DNA of 64,000 nucleotides from contig QCWH01000001.1 of assembly GCA_003149565.1 (NCBI GenBank), positions 70,285-134,284 of the forward strand, in the 5' to 3' direction. The DNA is from Marivita sp. XM-24bin2. GTDB lineage: Bacteria; Pseudomonadota; Alphaproteobacteria; Rhodobacterales; Rhodobacteraceae. Made by a program: the position numbers and the translations under genes. The notes under the pieces are model-generated. The model had not been told where the DNA came from and did not search any database. It worked only from the letters and a program-made list of their open reading frames with translations. Shown one piece after another: positions 28,022 through 37,721 of the stretch; the stretch's first letter is position 1; each line of letters opens with the position of its first letter.

Positions 28022-28459
28022 ATGTGGAGTGATCTGCTTGCGCTAAGCGGTCTCTTTATTGTGGCGTTTGGGGCGGCGACGATCCTTCCGTTCCAATCAG
28101 AGATTGTCTTTGTCGCGCTGCAATTGCAGGGCGATATTCCGATTGCCTGGATTGTGATCTTTGCCAGTGTTGGCAATATCCTCGGGTCGGGTCTGAACTA
28201 CGCTTTGGGCCGCGTGCTTGAACGTTATCGGGGACGAAAGTGGTTTCCGGTCTCGGAAGCGCAGCTGAACCGCGCCCGTGAGTGGTATCTCAAATGGGGT
28301 GTGTGGACGCTGCTGTTCAGTTGGGCGCCGCTTGGAGATGCCTTGACCATCGTGGCCGGGGTCATGAGAACGAATATCTGGCTGTTCTTTTTGTTGGTCA
28401 GTATCGCCAAGACCATTCGCTACATCGTTGTTGCAATCATCACGGCTGCGGCGTTCTAA
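28022..28459 (+). CDS. YqaA/DedA-related small membrane protein
   Basis: 145 residues, about four helices. FGAATILPFQSEIVFVALQLQG and FASVGNILGSGLNYALGRVLERY, then WYLKWGVWTLLFSWAPLGDALTIVAGVMR, are the pattern of the YqaA subgroup of the DedA/VTT (SNARE-associated) superfamily, whose members flip or handle lipids. The specific substrate is unknown. Its last 20 bases overlap the 3' end of the MFS gene on the other strand. Confidence 0.8.
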   Translation: MWSDLLALSGLFIVAFGAATILPFQSEIVFVALQLQGDIPIAWIVIFASVGNILGSGLNYALGRVLERYRGRKWFPVSEAQLNRAREWYLKWGVWTLLFSWAPLGDALTIVAGVMRTNIWLFFLLVSIAKTIRYIVVAIITAAAF

Positions 28460-29693
28460 GCGTCTCGGCTTCGCGCGTCACAGGCAGGTCCTTTGCCGCG
28501 CGGCTGATGCCCACGCTCATCAAAAGTGTCACTGCGCAAAAGAAACCTGCGACACCAAGAAATTGGGTTTCGATACCGATACCCTGATCAATCAACACAC
28601 CGGTTAGGCCCGGACCAATTGCGGATCCCAGCACCATGACCGCGGTCGCCATTGACTTGATCGAGCCGATATGGGCGGTGCCATAGAAATCTGCCCAGAA
28701 GGCGTTTGGCAGTGTGGAATTGGCCCCTGACGTGATTCCAAGAAAGACAAAACCCAAAGCAAGGATGGCGGGGCTTTCCGATACAGCAAAGAGCAGGAAT
28801 GCAGCGACCATTGGCAATTGGTAGAATGGGGTCAGCCGCGCGGTCCCGAGCCGATCCAAGGCCCAGCCTGACAGCACCATCGAGGATATCCCGACCACTG
28901 TGTAAATTGGGAAGAAACTGACAAAGACCAGATGTGAGAGCCCTTTCACCTCTGAAATATGCACCTGATGAAAGAAAAAGGCGGTGTTAAACGCGGAAGG
29001 CCCGAGCACCGCAGGGACCATACACCAGAACAGCGGATGTCGAAGCGCTTGCAACCTGCGCCAATGCTGCCCGGACATGCCGACAGCTACGTCAGTTTCG
29101 GCATGCGATGCTGGTGTGCGCTCCTGTCGCAGCAGATGTGACAAAACGGGCAGGGCGCAGACGCAGATGGCTGCTCCCAGCAGCCAGAGGTTTTGCCACG
29201 CCATCATGGTCATGGCCGCGACGACCGCCATTGGGACCAGCGCTTCACCCAGTGCAAATCCAAGCGATGCAATGGAAAGAGCTTTGCCGCGGGTTGCCAC
29301 AAACCAACGGGCCATTGCCACTACAGCAATATGCGAACACATGCCTTGGCCAAAGAAACGCAGCGCAAATATAATGAACGGCAGTGCCCAGACCCACGGG
29401 TTGAAGGCCATCGCGATGCTGGCCGCCGCCAACCCGATAAGAACAATGGGGGCCAACACACGCACCCGGAAGATGTCGGTCAGCCCACCGGCCCAAACCA
29501 TGAGCGCTGCCGAGGCCATCGTTCCCATCATGTAGATGCCGCCCCAAGCGCCATGGCTCAGACCAAAACTGGCACGAATTTCTCCGGCAAAGAGTGAAAT
29601 AAAGTAGGTCTGACCAAAAGAGGACAGGAAGGTCAGTAAGGCACCTGCGGTCAGGAAAGGCGCATTGTCGCGGAGGTATTCGGTGAGACGCAT
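28440..29693 (-). CDS. MFS transporter
   Basis: 417 residues with twelve predicted helices. The N-half has LTFLSSFGQTYFISLFAGEIRASFGLSHGAWGGIYMMGTMASA and the loop 2-3 region GGLTDIFRVR; the C-half starts FHQVHISEVKGLSHL. It resembles uncharacterised major facilitator proteins of the oxalate/monocarboxylate type; the substrate is not known. ATG 29693 (MRLTEYLRDNAPF) is preferred over 29735 because it starts just before the first helix, although the ribosome binding site is modest. Convergent overlap with the YqaA-like gene. Confidence 0.82.
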   Translation of the reverse strand: MRLTEYLRDNAPFLTAGALLTFLSSFGQTYFISLFAGEIRASFGLSHGAWGGIYMMGTMASAALMVWAGGLTDIFRVRVLAPIVLIGLAAASIAMAFNPWVWALPFIIFALRFFGQGMCSHIAVVAMARWFVATRGKALSIASLGFALGEALVPMAVVAAMTMMAWQNLWLLGAAICVCALPVLSHLLRQERTPASHAETDVAVGMSGQHWRRLQALRHPLFWCMVPAVLGPSAFNTAFFFHQVHISEVKGLSHLVFVSFFPIYTVVGISSMVLSGWALDRLGTARLTPFYQLPMVAAFLLFAVSESPAILALGFVFLGITSGANSTLPNAFWADFYGTAHIGSIKSMATAVMVLGSAIGPGLTGVLIDQGIGIETQFLGVAGFFCAVTLLMSVGISRAAKDLPVTREAETLRTPQP

Positions 29694-29772
29694 GGTGTCG
29701 CCATGCCCCCAAGACGAAGATGTTGCAAGGCGCAAAATACCGGTCAGGCGCGATCCTTAGCAACCGGTGGTA

Positions 29773-30246
29773 TCAGGGAAGTCTGCGGCTGTTGATCTCG
29801 TTATGAATTTCCTGAATCTCTGCGGGCCAGGTGCTCTTGATGTAGCCGAGAATATTGGCGATCTCGTCGTCGGTCAGAACATCGCCAAAGCCAATCATGT
29901 TAGATTTGTACGAGCCGCCGACAATCGCTTCTGTACCTTCTTTGACGATCCTCATCAGCAACGCATTGTCGTGGTGCCAAGTGTGCCCGGTTTCGTCATG
30001 CGGTGGCGCAGGCAAATATCCGTCCGCATCGCGATCCTGCCAGTTGGGCTGTTGCCCCTCGAGTTTGGCGCCATGACAACTTGCGCAGTACTCTGCGTAA
30101 AGCATCGCACCCTCCGCGATGCGCTCGACATCGGCGTAGGGCAACTCGGGTTGATCCGAACTTTGCGTTCGCGCTGGCAATGCAACTAAGGCCACGGCCG
30201 CTGCAGCTACACCCAGAAAGCAAATTGATAGCGTCTTTTTCATCAT
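29773..30246 (-). CDS. Periplasmic c-type cytochrome
   Basis: 157 residues with an N-terminal signal peptide or anchor (about 1-28) and one haem c site CASCH at residues 54-58; the distal Met is likely in YKSNMIGFGDVLTDDEIANILGYIKSTWP. This is a small class I cytochrome c of the cytochrome C551/C555 or "cytochrome c, mono- and diheme" group. The redox partner cannot be told. Two ATGs in a row (30246, 30243) are possible. It is divergent from ispH. Confidence 0.88.
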   Translation of the reverse strand: MMKKTLSICFLGVAAAAVALVALPARTQSSDQPELPYADVERIAEGAMLYAEYCASCHGAKLEGQQPNWQDRDADGYLPAPPHDETGHTWHHDNALLMRIVKEGTEAIVGGSYKSNMIGFGDVLTDDEIANILGYIKSTWPAEIQEIHNEINSRRLP

Positions 30247-30379
30247 GAAAGCCTTGTGTCTTTGACCGATGAAAGCACGCTACCTGCGCCGGAAGGTCAA
30301 ATCACGGCTGGGTGAGAACTGCATTCCTCTGGAAACGAATGCTCCGAACCTCTAGGTGTAGGGCAAGACGGAGAGAACC

Positions 30380-31330
30380 ATGACCAAACCACCCCTGACC
30401 CTTTACCTTGCTGCCCCGCGCGGGTTCTGCGCTGGTGTGGACCGTGCCATCAAGATCGTCGAGATGGCGCTCGAGAAATGGGGCGCGCCGGTTTATGTGC
30501 GGCACGAGATCGTGCACAACAAATATGTCGTGGACGGTCTGCGGGCCAAAGGTGCTGTGTTTGTCGAAGAGCTACACGAATGTCCGGACGACCGCCCTGT
30601 GATCTTTTCCGCGCATGGTGTGCCCAAGGCAGTTCCGGCTGAGGCCGCCAAGCGAGAGATGATCTATGTCGACGCGACCTGCCCGCTGGTCAGCAAGGTG
30701 CATATCGAGGCGGCGCGTCACCACGAGAACGGACTTCAGATGATCATGATCGGCCATGAGGGCCATCCTGAAACCGTTGGAACGATGGGGCAGTTGCCCG
30801 AAGGTGAGGTTCTGCTGGTCGAAACTGTCGAGGATGTCGCGACCGTTCAGGTGCGTGATCCGGAACGTTTGGCCTTTGTCACACAAACGACGCTGAGCGT
30901 CGATGACACCATCGACATCGTAGCGGCACTACAGGCCCGGTTTCCCAGAATCGTCGGCCCGCACAAGGAAGACATCTGCTACGCGACCACCAACCGTCAG
31001 GAGGCGGTCAAGGCGATGGCTCCGAAATGCGACGCCATGCTGGTGGTCGGTGCTCCGAATTCGTCCAATTCCAAACGCTTGGTAGAGGTGGGCAGCAAGG
31101 CGGGCTGTGGCTATTCGCAGCTTGTCCAACGTGCGCCGGATATCGACTGGCGGGCGCTGGAAGGAATCGCAAGTGTTGGCATCACCGCAGGCGCGAGCGC
31201 GCCGGAAGAGTTGATCAACGAAGTGATCGACGCGTTTCGGGATCGGTATGATGTGACCGTTGAGATGGTCGAGACCGCCGTGGAGAACGTGGAATTCAAG
31301 GTGCCTCGAGTCTTGCGAGTGCCTGCTTAA
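30380..31330 (+). CDS. ispH: 4-hydroxy-3-methylbut-2-enyl diphosphate reductase
   Basis: 316 residues. IspH is the last enzyme of the MEP isoprenoid pathway and uses an Fe-S cluster held by three Cys, seen here in [13 protein letters not shown] (C17), [11 protein letters not shown] and [11 protein letters not shown]. The catalytic Glu is in the [12 protein letters not shown] region, and [14 protein letters not shown] and [10 protein letters not shown] bind the diphosphate. The ribosome binding site ACGGAGAGAACC precedes the ATG. It ends just before a repeat-like hairpin. Confidence 0.97.
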   Translation: MTKPPLTLYLAAPRGFCAGVDRAIKIVEMALEKWGAPVYVRHEIVHNKYVVDGLRAKGAVFVEELHECPDDRPVIFSAHGVPKAVPAEAAKREMIYVDATCPLVSKVHIEAARHHENGLQMIMIGHEGHPETVGTMGQLPEGEVLLVETVEDVATVQVRDPERLAFVTQTTLSVDDTIDIVAALQARFPRIVGPHKEDICYATTNRQEAVKAMAPKCDAMLVVGAPNSSNSKRLVEVGSKAGCGYSQLVQRAPDIDWRALEGIASVGITAGASAPEELINEVIDAFRDRYDVTVEMVETAVENVEFKVPRVLRVPA

Positions 31331-31331
31331 A

Positions 31332-31391
31332 GGTGCGTGCAAGCACGCACCCTACGTGCTCTGAGGTGAGGTCGGGTGCGTGTTGACACGC
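31332..31391. repeat. Repeat-like hairpins between ispH and the DEAD-box gene
   Basis: GGTGCGTGC-AA-GCACGCACC (31332-31351) is a perfect 9-base stem one base after the ispH stop; a second, weaker stem GCGTGT-TG-ACACGC (31378-31391) ends five bases before the helicase stop, and the sequence GGTGCGTG recurs. The genes converge here, so a bidirectional terminator is plausible, but there is no T-run. The form is like dispersed repeats I recall from Roseobacter genomes. Confidence 0.6.
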
Positions 31392-31395
31392 TTCG

Positions 31396-33555
31396 TTACT
31401 TTTTCCCGCCAAACTTGCCCGTCGGCTTGCCACCGAACTTACCCGCGGGTTTCCCGCCTGATTTCCCGGCCCCCGCGCGCGGCTTGCGCATGCTTTGCGA
31501 CGGGTCACTCGCACCGGAACGGGCAGCCGCCCGGGCGATGTTTTTCTTGCTATTAGATTTGCCCTCGGGCGGGGTCGGGCCTTTGGGTTTGTCTTTGGGC
31601 TTATACGGCTTCGCCGCGAACCCAGCTTCCGAGCGACGCGGTGCGCGTTCGCCACCGGATTTTTCGCCATAGGGTTTGCGATCCCGTGCCGGGCCTTCGG
31701 ATTTGCCCTTATAGGGTTTGCGGTCCCGGGCCGTGCCTCCCGCGGCCTTGCCCACCCGTTTTCCGCCCTTGCGGTCCGCTGGTTTCGGCTTGCGCACGCG
31801 CGGCGTCGGCTCATCGTTCCATTCGATTGGGGCAGTCGAAACCGCTGCAGGTTTCGCAGGCACGTCGGCCTTTGCGTCTGGCGTCGGTTCAGGTTGAGAC
31901 ATGGGTCTCTCTGCCTTTGGCGCGTCACGATAGGGCTTGCGTTCGGGCTTTGGCCCTCGCGGACCCGTCGGTCGCGCGCCGCGTTCAAAGCTGGGCGCTT
32001 GGTCAAGCCGGGTCAGGGTCACGCCCTTTTCCAGCTCCATGTCAGGGCCGATAGCGTTCATTAACCGCGAGACCGAAGCTTCCTTGATTTGCACCAGCGA
32101 ATGATCCTGCTGAATGCGGATCGCGCCGACATCCTCCTTGCTCAGATCGCCAGCGCCGCAGATCATGGGCAGAATTCGGCGCGGTTCGGCCTCGGCGGCC
32201 CGACCACCGGACACGGCGAACCAGACGCTCGGGCCGAATTCCTCGCGCGGTGCGCGCTTTTCGTTGGGATTGGAGAGATCTTCTGGAGCTGTATGCTGTT
32301 CGCGGAACATACGCAGGTAAGCTGCTGCGATCTGCTCGGGTGTCTTCTCCGCAACCAGACGCGAAACCACGCCTTCTTCCGATTCGGCAACTGGGGTTTC
32401 CCATGCGGGATCGGCGAACATACGGTCTTCGTCGCGCGCCAAGACCTCGTCGGCAGACGGCGCAGAGCCCCATTCCGCTTTCAGCTTGGCCATGCCCAAG
32501 ATCCGTTCGGCCTTTTTGCGCACTTTCGGGGTTACGATCAGCGCCGACACACCTTTGCGCCCGGCGCGACCCGTCCGGCCTGATCGGTGCAGCAGGGTTT
32601 CATGGTTCGAGGGCAATTCGGCATGGACCACCAGATCGAGGTTCGGCAAGTCGATCCCGCGCGCTGCCACGTCCGTGGCCACACAGACCTGCGCACGCCC
32701 GTCGCGCATTGCCTGCAGCGCGTGGGTGCGTTCGGTTTGCGACAACTCGCCCGACAGGGCCACTACTTGGAACCCGCGGTTCGACAGACGGGTCGTCAGA
32801 CGGTTCACCATCGCGCGTGTGTTGGCAAAGACGATGGCGTTGGGGGCCTCGTAGTAGCGCAGCGTGTTGATCACTGCGTTGTCGGTGTCGCGCTCGTTCA
32901 CTATCATCGCGCGATAGGCGATGTCGGCGTGCTGGCTGGTTTCGGATTTCGTAACCACGCGGATCGCATCGCGCTGGTAGCTTTGCGCAAGCTTGGCAAT
33001 CTGCGGCGGCACCGTGGCCGAGAACATCAGCGTCTGACGGTCTTCGGGGGATTCGCCCAAGATGAACTCTAGGTCCTCGCGAAACCCGAGGTCGAGCATT
33101 TCGTCGGCTTCGTCCAGCACAACGGCGCGGCACTGCGACAGGTCGATGGAGCCGCGCATGATGTGGTCGCGCAGACGACCCGGCGTGGCCACGACGATAT
33201 GTGCACCGCGCTCCAATGCGCGGCGTTCGTCGCGCATGTCCATGCCGCCCACGGTCGAGGCCATGACCACGCCTGCTTGCGCATAGAGCCATGCGAGTTC
33301 GCGCTTTACCTGCAGCGCCAGTTCCCGCGTTGGCGCGATCACCAGCGCCAGAGGAGCGCCAGCGGCGTCGAACATTTCGTCGTCAAGGATCGTAGGCGCG
33401 ATGGCGAGGCCGAAGCCCAATGTCTTGCCCGATCCTGTCTGCGCCGAGACCATAAGGTCGGCACCGACATAACCGGGATTTAGAACCGCCTCCTGAACCG
33501 GTGTCAGCGTGTCGTATCCACGGGCATCAAGGGCGTCTTGCAGGGCTTTTTTCAC
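31396..33555 (-). CDS. DEAD-box RNA helicase with DbpA-like domain and basic disordered tail
   Basis: 719 residues. Q motif TPVQ (18-21), Walker A AQTGSGKT (38-45), PTRELA, TPGRL, VLDEADEML and FSATVP give a full RecA1; RecA2 has FANTRAMVNRL, TDVAARGID and HRSGRTGRAG. A DbpA/CsdA RNA-binding domain follows (CGAGDLSKEDVGAIRIQQ, about 465-540). The last 180 residues are low-complexity Lys/Gly/Pro/Arg-rich, ending in GGKP/GKFGGKPTGKFGGKK repeats. It probably remodels rRNA or structured mRNA. No partner is visible next to it. Confidence 0.93.
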   Translation of the reverse strand: MKKALQDALDARGYDTLTPVQEAVLNPGYVGADLMVSAQTGSGKTLGFGLAIAPTILDDEMFDAAGAPLALVIAPTRELALQVKRELAWLYAQAGVVMASTVGGMDMRDERRALERGAHIVVATPGRLRDHIMRGSIDLSQCRAVVLDEADEMLDLGFREDLEFILGESPEDRQTLMFSATVPPQIAKLAQSYQRDAIRVVTKSETSQHADIAYRAMIVNERDTDNAVINTLRYYEAPNAIVFANTRAMVNRLTTRLSNRGFQVVALSGELSQTERTHALQAMRDGRAQVCVATDVAARGIDLPNLDLVVHAELPSNHETLLHRSGRTGRAGRKGVSALIVTPKVRKKAERILGMAKLKAEWGSAPSADEVLARDEDRMFADPAWETPVAESEEGVVSRLVAEKTPEQIAAAYLRMFREQHTAPEDLSNPNEKRAPREEFGPSVWFAVSGGRAAEAEPRRILPMICGAGDLSKEDVGAIRIQQDHSLVQIKEASVSRLMNAIGPDMELEKGVTLTRLDQAPSFERGARPTGPRGPKPERKPYRDAPKAERPMSQPEPTPDAKADVPAKPAAVSTAPIEWNDEPTPRVRKPKPADRKGGKRVGKAAGGTARDRKPYKGKSEGPARDRKPYGEKSGGERAPRRSEAGFAAKPYKPKDKPKGPTPPEGKSNSKKNIARAAARSGASDPSQSMRKPRAGAGKSGGKPAGKFGGKPTGKFGGKK

Positions 33556-33666
33556 GTGCGTCGTCTTTTTCCATAAGGTAGGCCCACCAGCGGGCCAAAG
33601 CGCGCGTCTAGATCATTGGCGCGCAAATGTATAGCGTCATCGCAGCACACCCAGTGAGGACCTGCT

Positions 33667-34281
33667 ATGCTTTCTCTGCAATTCCTTCTCACGGCCTTTG
33701 TCGTCGTCATCGCACCCGGAACCGGCGTCATCTACACGCTGGCCATCGGCTTGGGACAAGGGCGCTGGCCGTCGATCTGGGCGGCGCTGGGATGCACCAT
33801 CGGGATCCTACCGCACCTTTTGGCGGCAACACTCGGATTGGCGGCGGTGCTTCACACCTCGGCGGTTCTGTTCAACGTGGTAAAATTTGCAGGCGTCGCC
33901 TACCTGCTGTGGCTGGCATGCCAGTCCTTGCGGTCCGGTGGGGCTTTGGCCGTCTCGGCCGATCGCAGCACTGAAAATGGGATGCGCATTGCTTGGCGGG
34001 GGGCGCTGATCAACATCCTCAATCCCAAGCTGTCGATCTTCTTTCTCGCACTGCTGCCGCCGTTCCTGTCGGGTAACCCAGACACGGCGACGGCGGAAAT
34101 GACAATGATGGGCGGCATCTTCATGCTGATGACCTTTGCCGTTTTCGTTCTCTACGGCGTGTTTGCTGCTGCTGCGCGGACATGGCTGTTGGGCAGCGAA
34201 CGGGCGATGCGTTGGCTCAACCGGTCCTTTGCAGGGCTGTTTGCCGCCTTGGCCGGACGGTTGGCGCTTGAACGCACCTGA
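33667..34281 (+). CDS. LysE family translocator
   Basis: 204 residues with six helices. The LysE/RhtB signature is clear: FLLTAFVVVIAPGTGVIYTLAIGLGQGRWPSIWAALGCTIGILPHLLAATLG (about 7-57) and ALINILNPKLSIFFLALLPPF (about 112-132). It exports amino acids or a related compound; the substrate is unknown. Ribosome binding site GTGAGGAC before ATG 33667. The next gene is 37 bases on. Confidence 0.9.
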   Translation: MLSLQFLLTAFVVVIAPGTGVIYTLAIGLGQGRWPSIWAALGCTIGILPHLLAATLGLAAVLHTSAVLFNVVKFAGVAYLLWLACQSLRSGGALAVSADRSTENGMRIAWRGALINILNPKLSIFFLALLPPFLSGNPDTATAEMTMMGGIFMLMTFAVFVLYGVFAAAARTWLLGSERAMRWLNRSFAGLFAALAGRLALERT

Positions 34282-34318
34282 GCTATGTCGCGTCCCGTAA
34301 CATGACGACGGACCTGCC

Positions 34319-34771
34319 ATGACCCAAATACCCCGTTCCGCCCTGATCCTTGGCCTTGCCGGAGTAATCCCTTTTGCATGGGGCGCGCTGTCGCTGCTCT
34401 CCGATGCGGCGGCCCAGTGGGGCATGAGCATGCTCGGGCCAAGATTCATTGGACCCTATGTGCAACTCAGCTACGGAATGGTGATCCTCAGCTTCATGTC
34501 CGGTGTGCTGTGGGGATTTGCGACCAAGGCACAAGGTGGACAGGCGGCCACGGGTTATGCCCTGTCTGTCATCCCGGCGCTTTGGGCGTTCTTCATGACA
34601 GGGGGAGGGCCAGTCTCGGCCGGAACCAACCTGATCTTCGGGTTCTTGGGGTTGCTCGTGCTCGACTTCAGTTTCTGGAAATGGGGCCTTGCCCCGGCGT
34701 GGTGGATGCACCTTCGGGTCTTGCTGACCGGGCTGGTGATCCTGTGCCTTTCGGTGGGGGTATTTCTATGA
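34319..34771 (+). CDS. DUF3429 membrane protein
   Basis: 150 residues, four to five hydrophobic helices. It fits DUF3429: IPRSALILGLAGVIPFAWGAL, FIGPYVQLSYGMVILSFMSGVLWGFAT, then NLIFGFLGLLVLDFSFWKWGLAPAWWMHLRVLLT. The function is unknown. The stop overlaps the ATG of the following methyltransferase (ATGA), so the two are translated together. Confidence 0.85.
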   Translation: MTQIPRSALILGLAGVIPFAWGALSLLSDAAAQWGMSMLGPRFIGPYVQLSYGMVILSFMSGVLWGFATKAQGGQAATGYALSVIPALWAFFMTGGGPVSAGTNLIFGFLGLLVLDFSFWKWGLAPAWWMHLRVLLTGLVILCLSVGVFL

Positions 34772-35358
34772 CCGACCGTGAAACCATCGCTGTCTACGAT
34801 GCCCGCGCTGGTGACTACGCCAAACTCGAACCGTCTGACATACCAAGCGAAACACTCGCCATGTTTATCGAAGCCCTTCCCGACGGTGCTCGCGTCCTCG
34901 ACCTTGGCTGTGGGCCGGGAACATCCGCACGCCACATGGTGCGCGCGGGCTGTGTGGTCGATGCAGTGGATGCGTCTGCCGAAATGATCCGGCTAGCATC
35001 GGCCATAGACGGCGTCACCGCGCGGCAGGCGCATTTTGACGACATCAGCGGAACGGCGGTCTATGATGGGGTCTGGGCCAATTTCAGCCTTTTGCACGCA
35101 CCACGGGCACAGATGCCCGACCATCTGGCGGCGATTCACGAAGCACTCAAACCGGGCGGTTTGTTCCATATCGCTGTCAAGGAAGGCAGTGGAGAAGCGC
35201 GTGACAGTATCAATCGCCTTTACACCTACTACACCGAAGCCGAACTGACCGATCTGTTACAAACCGCCGGGTTTTCCGTTGGCCCCTATCGACGTGGGCG
35301 CGACAAGGGGCTAAGCGGCGAAGACGCTGACTGGATCTCTGTAACCGCCTATGCCTGA
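34768..35358 (+). CDS. Class I SAM-dependent methyltransferase
   Basis: 196 residues. The SAM site is [18 protein letters not shown] (about 41-58), motif II follows with [14 protein letters not shown], and [14 protein letters not shown] is motif IV. The family contains many small-molecule methyltransferases; the acceptor is not apparent. ATG 34768 coincides with the stop of DUF3429, whereas the frame extends far upstream in the wrong context. It overlaps rnhA by eight bases, so DUF3429, methyltransferase, rnhA and TRIC form one tightly packed run. Confidence 0.87.
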   Translation: MTDRETIAVYDARAGDYAKLEPSDIPSETLAMFIEALPDGARVLDLGCGPGTSARHMVRAGCVVDAVDASAEMIRLASAIDGVTARQAHFDDISGTAVYDGVWANFSLLHAPRAQMPDHLAAIHEALKPGGLFHIAVKEGSGEARDSINRLYTYYTEAELTDLLQTAGFSVGPYRRGRDKGLSGEDADWISVTAYA

Positions 35359-35812
35359 CCTCTACGCCTATACCGACGGAGCCTGTTCCGGAAACCCCGG
35401 ACCGGGGGGATGGGGTGTCCTGCTCTTGGCCAAGGACGGTGATACAGTGGTCAAAGAGCGCACTTTGTCGGGCGGTGAAGCGAACACCACCAACAACCGC
35501 ATGGAATTGCTGGCGGCGATCCACGCGCTGGAAACCTTGGCGCGTCCGTCCTCGCTGACCATCGTCACCGATAGCGCCTATGTGAAGAATGGCGTGACCG
35601 GCTGGATCCATGGCTGGAAGCGTAATGGCTGGAAGACCGCGAACAAGAAACCGGTCAAGAATGTCGAACTGTGGCAACGTCTGGACGAGGCTCAGGCACG
35701 GCATGACGTGACGTGGGAATGGGTCAAAGGCCATGCCGGCCACCCTGAAAACGAACGCGCGGATGAGTTGGCACGCGAGGGTATGAAGCCGTTTAAAAAA
35801 GGCGCGGCGTGA
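35351..35812 (+). CDS. rnhA: Ribonuclease HI
   Basis: 153 residues. RNase HI removes RNA from RNA-DNA hybrids. The four catalytic acids are in [16 protein letters not shown] (Asp about 8), [13 protein letters not shown] (Glu), [19 protein letters not shown] (Asp) and [12 protein letters not shown] (Asp), and the basic protrusion [14 protein letters not shown] is present. The length is that of E. coli RNase HI. Translationally coupled at both ends. Confidence 0.97.
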   Translation: MPDLYAYTDGACSGNPGPGGWGVLLLAKDGDTVVKERTLSGGEANTTNNRMELLAAIHALETLARPSSLTIVTDSAYVKNGVTGWIHGWKRNGWKTANKKPVKNVELWQRLDEAQARHDVTWEWVKGHAGHPENERADELAREGMKPFKKGAA

Positions 35813-36432
35813 CACTCGTTGCGTGGATCGACCACGCGGCGGTTCTGGTTTTTGCTTTGACCGGTGCTCTGGTCGCCAGCCGTGCGCAATTGGATATCAT
35901 CGGCTTTGCCTTTCTGGCCATCCTGACTGGGGTCGGAGGTGGGACAGTCCGAGATGTTCTCTTGGACCGGAATCCTGTGTTTTGGATGGCTGATCCGACC
36001 TATCTTGGCGTGGCGGTTATTTCGGCCTTTGTTGTTTTCTTCACCGCCCACCTTTTCGAAAGTCGTTACAAGGCGATCCTGTGGCTCGATGCGGCAGCGC
36101 TTGCTTTCGCTGTGGCGGCGGGTGCCAATATCGCTGCCAGCTTCGGGCAGAGTGCGCCGATTGTTGTCGTGATGGGCGCTGTCACAGGATGTCTGGGCGG
36201 ACTGATGCGCGATGTGGTGGCCAACGAAGTGCCGCTCGTACTCAAGCAGGGTGAGCTGTATGTCACCTGCGCTGTGGCAGGCGCGGCAGTGGTCGCGCTG
36301 ACGCCCTTTTTCGGGCTGAGCCAGACACCAACTGCTCTGGCTGCGGCGGCAATCACCTTCGGATTGCGGGCAGGCTCCATCGCGTTTGGTTGGAGCCTAC
36401 CGGTTTATAAATCCCGTCCGCCGCGCAACTGA
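35809..36432 (+). CDS. Trimeric intracellular cation (TRIC) channel family protein
   Basis: 207 residues, seven predicted helices in two repeats (older name UPF0126/YicG). Each repeat has the glycine-rich TRIC motif: [19 protein letters not shown] (about 42-60) and [26 protein letters not shown] (about 126-151). Bacterial members form K+-permeable trimers. The physiological role is not known. Overlaps the rnhA stop by four bases; ends two bases from the convergent lyase gene. Confidence 0.9.
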   Translation: MTLVAWIDHAAVLVFALTGALVASRAQLDIIGFAFLAILTGVGGGTVRDVLLDRNPVFWMADPTYLGVAVISAFVVFFTAHLFESRYKAILWLDAAALAFAVAAGANIAASFGQSAPIVVVMGAVTGCLGGLMRDVVANEVPLVLKQGELYVTCAVAGAAVVALTPFFGLSQTPTALAAAAITFGLRAGSIAFGWSLPVYKSRPPRN

Positions 36433-36434
36433 CC

Positions 36435-37613
36435 TTACTGCAGGTCGCTGAATGCCGCCTGCAATCGTTTGGCCGCTTCTTCGACACGGTAGGTCTGTGT
36501 GGCGAGGTTGAACCGCAGGAAGGTTTCACCGCCGGGGCCGAATTCCGGGCCGGGGCTGGGCGCGATTCGCGCATCTTTGCGCACGCGGCGGCTGATTTCT
36601 TCGAAATCCATGCCCGTGCCTGAAAAATCGACCCACGCGAGAAAGGTCGAGGCCAAGGGCAAGGAGCGCACACCGGGGATCGCGTTCACTGCGTCGTCAA
36701 AGATGCGGCGGTTTTCAATCAGATGTTCGATCTGCGTATCGACCCATTCCGCACCTTCAGCCGTATAGGCCGCCGTCACCATCTCAAGTCCCAAGCGGTT
36801 CGGGGAATAATCCAGCGACCGAAGCCGCTGCGCCATCGCTCCGCGCAGCTTTGCGTCCGGAATGATGATGTTCCCGGTCTTCAGCCCGGCGATGTTGAAG
36901 GTCTTGGATGACGCCGTGAGGATGACCGACCGTTCCCGCGCATCTGGTGCGGCGACGTCGTAAGGGACAAAGGTGTGGCCGGGGTAGATAATGTCGTGAT
37001 GAATTTCGTCGGCTACAACAATAAGATCGTTCCGCGCCGCAAACGCGGCCACCTCACGCAATTCCTCCGCGCTCCAGATACGGCCTGACGGGTTCTGCGG
37101 AGAGCAGAAGATCAAAAGCTTTTCGCTGCCATCAAGCCGTGCTTCGGCTTCCTCGATGTCAAGGTAATAGGTGTCGCCTTCGCGCTTCAGCGGGCATTGC
37201 ACGGGAACACGGCCGGACTTTCGGATTTTGAATTCAAATTCGTGATAGACCGGGTTGAACGTGACAATTCGATCTCCCGGTTCCGACCAGACCTCGATAC
37301 ACAGCGCAATCGCGTTTCCCAAGCCTTGGGTCGTCATGATCCAGTCGGTGTCGATGTCCCAGCCGTGCCGGTTCTTCATCCACCACTGGATTGCCGCGTG
37401 ATACTCGGAGTTGTCCGTCCAATATCCGAACACACCGTGATCCAACGCCACCTGCATCGCGCGGAGCACGCATGGCGCTGTGGGATAATCGCTGTCCGCC
37501 GTCCACATCGCGATCCCGTCCGAGCTTGGAACGTCGAACTTGCTTTCCAGGATATCCCACTTTGAACTGTGCCGTCCGCGCCGGTCATTGGGAACGTTGA
37601 AAAGATCGCGCAT
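36435..37613 (-). CDS. MalY/PatB-type PLP C-S lyase (class I/II aminotransferase)
   Basis: 392 residues. PLP Lys is in ILTASSKTFNIAGLKTGNIII; the nucleotide-handling Asp and Tyr in VVADEIHHDIIYPG; N-terminal WDILESKFDVPSSDGIAMWTADSDYPTAPCV is the MalY/PatB (cystathionine beta-lyase) opening. It cleaves a sulfur-containing amino acid such as cystathionine or cysteine conjugates. ATG 37613 follows GGAGACCC; the open frame continues upstream to 38141 but that part overlaps def on the opposite strand and is not like the family. Confidence 0.93.
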   Translation of the reverse strand: MRDLFNVPNDRRGRHSSKWDILESKFDVPSSDGIAMWTADSDYPTAPCVLRAMQVALDHGVFGYWTDNSEYHAAIQWWMKNRHGWDIDTDWIMTTQGLGNAIALCIEVWSEPGDRIVTFNPVYHEFEFKIRKSGRVPVQCPLKREGDTYYLDIEEAEARLDGSEKLLIFCSPQNPSGRIWSAEELREVAAFAARNDLIVVADEIHHDIIYPGHTFVPYDVAAPDARERSVILTASSKTFNIAGLKTGNIIIPDAKLRGAMAQRLRSLDYSPNRLGLEMVTAAYTAEGAEWVDTQIEHLIENRRIFDDAVNAIPGVRSLPLASTFLAWVDFSGTGMDFEEISRRVRKDARIAPSPGPEFGPGGETFLRFNLATQTYRVEEAAKRLQAAFSDLQ

Positions 37614-37721
37614 TTGGGTCTCCGTCTGCTCTGAATTGTTTTGCCGGACGCTACTCCAGTGATTGTCAGGTGCAAGCCCCCGTCTATTGCCCTTGCGTGT
37701 TGGATTAACTAGATCACTGGC
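37614..37721. promoter_or_regulatory. Divergent promoter region, C-S lyase / def
   Basis: 108 bases. On the plus strand TTGCGTGTTGGATTAACTAGATCAC precedes def; the AT-rich part and TTGGATTAACTAG could hold a promoter but I cannot fix -35/-10. No hairpin. Confidence 0.35.
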
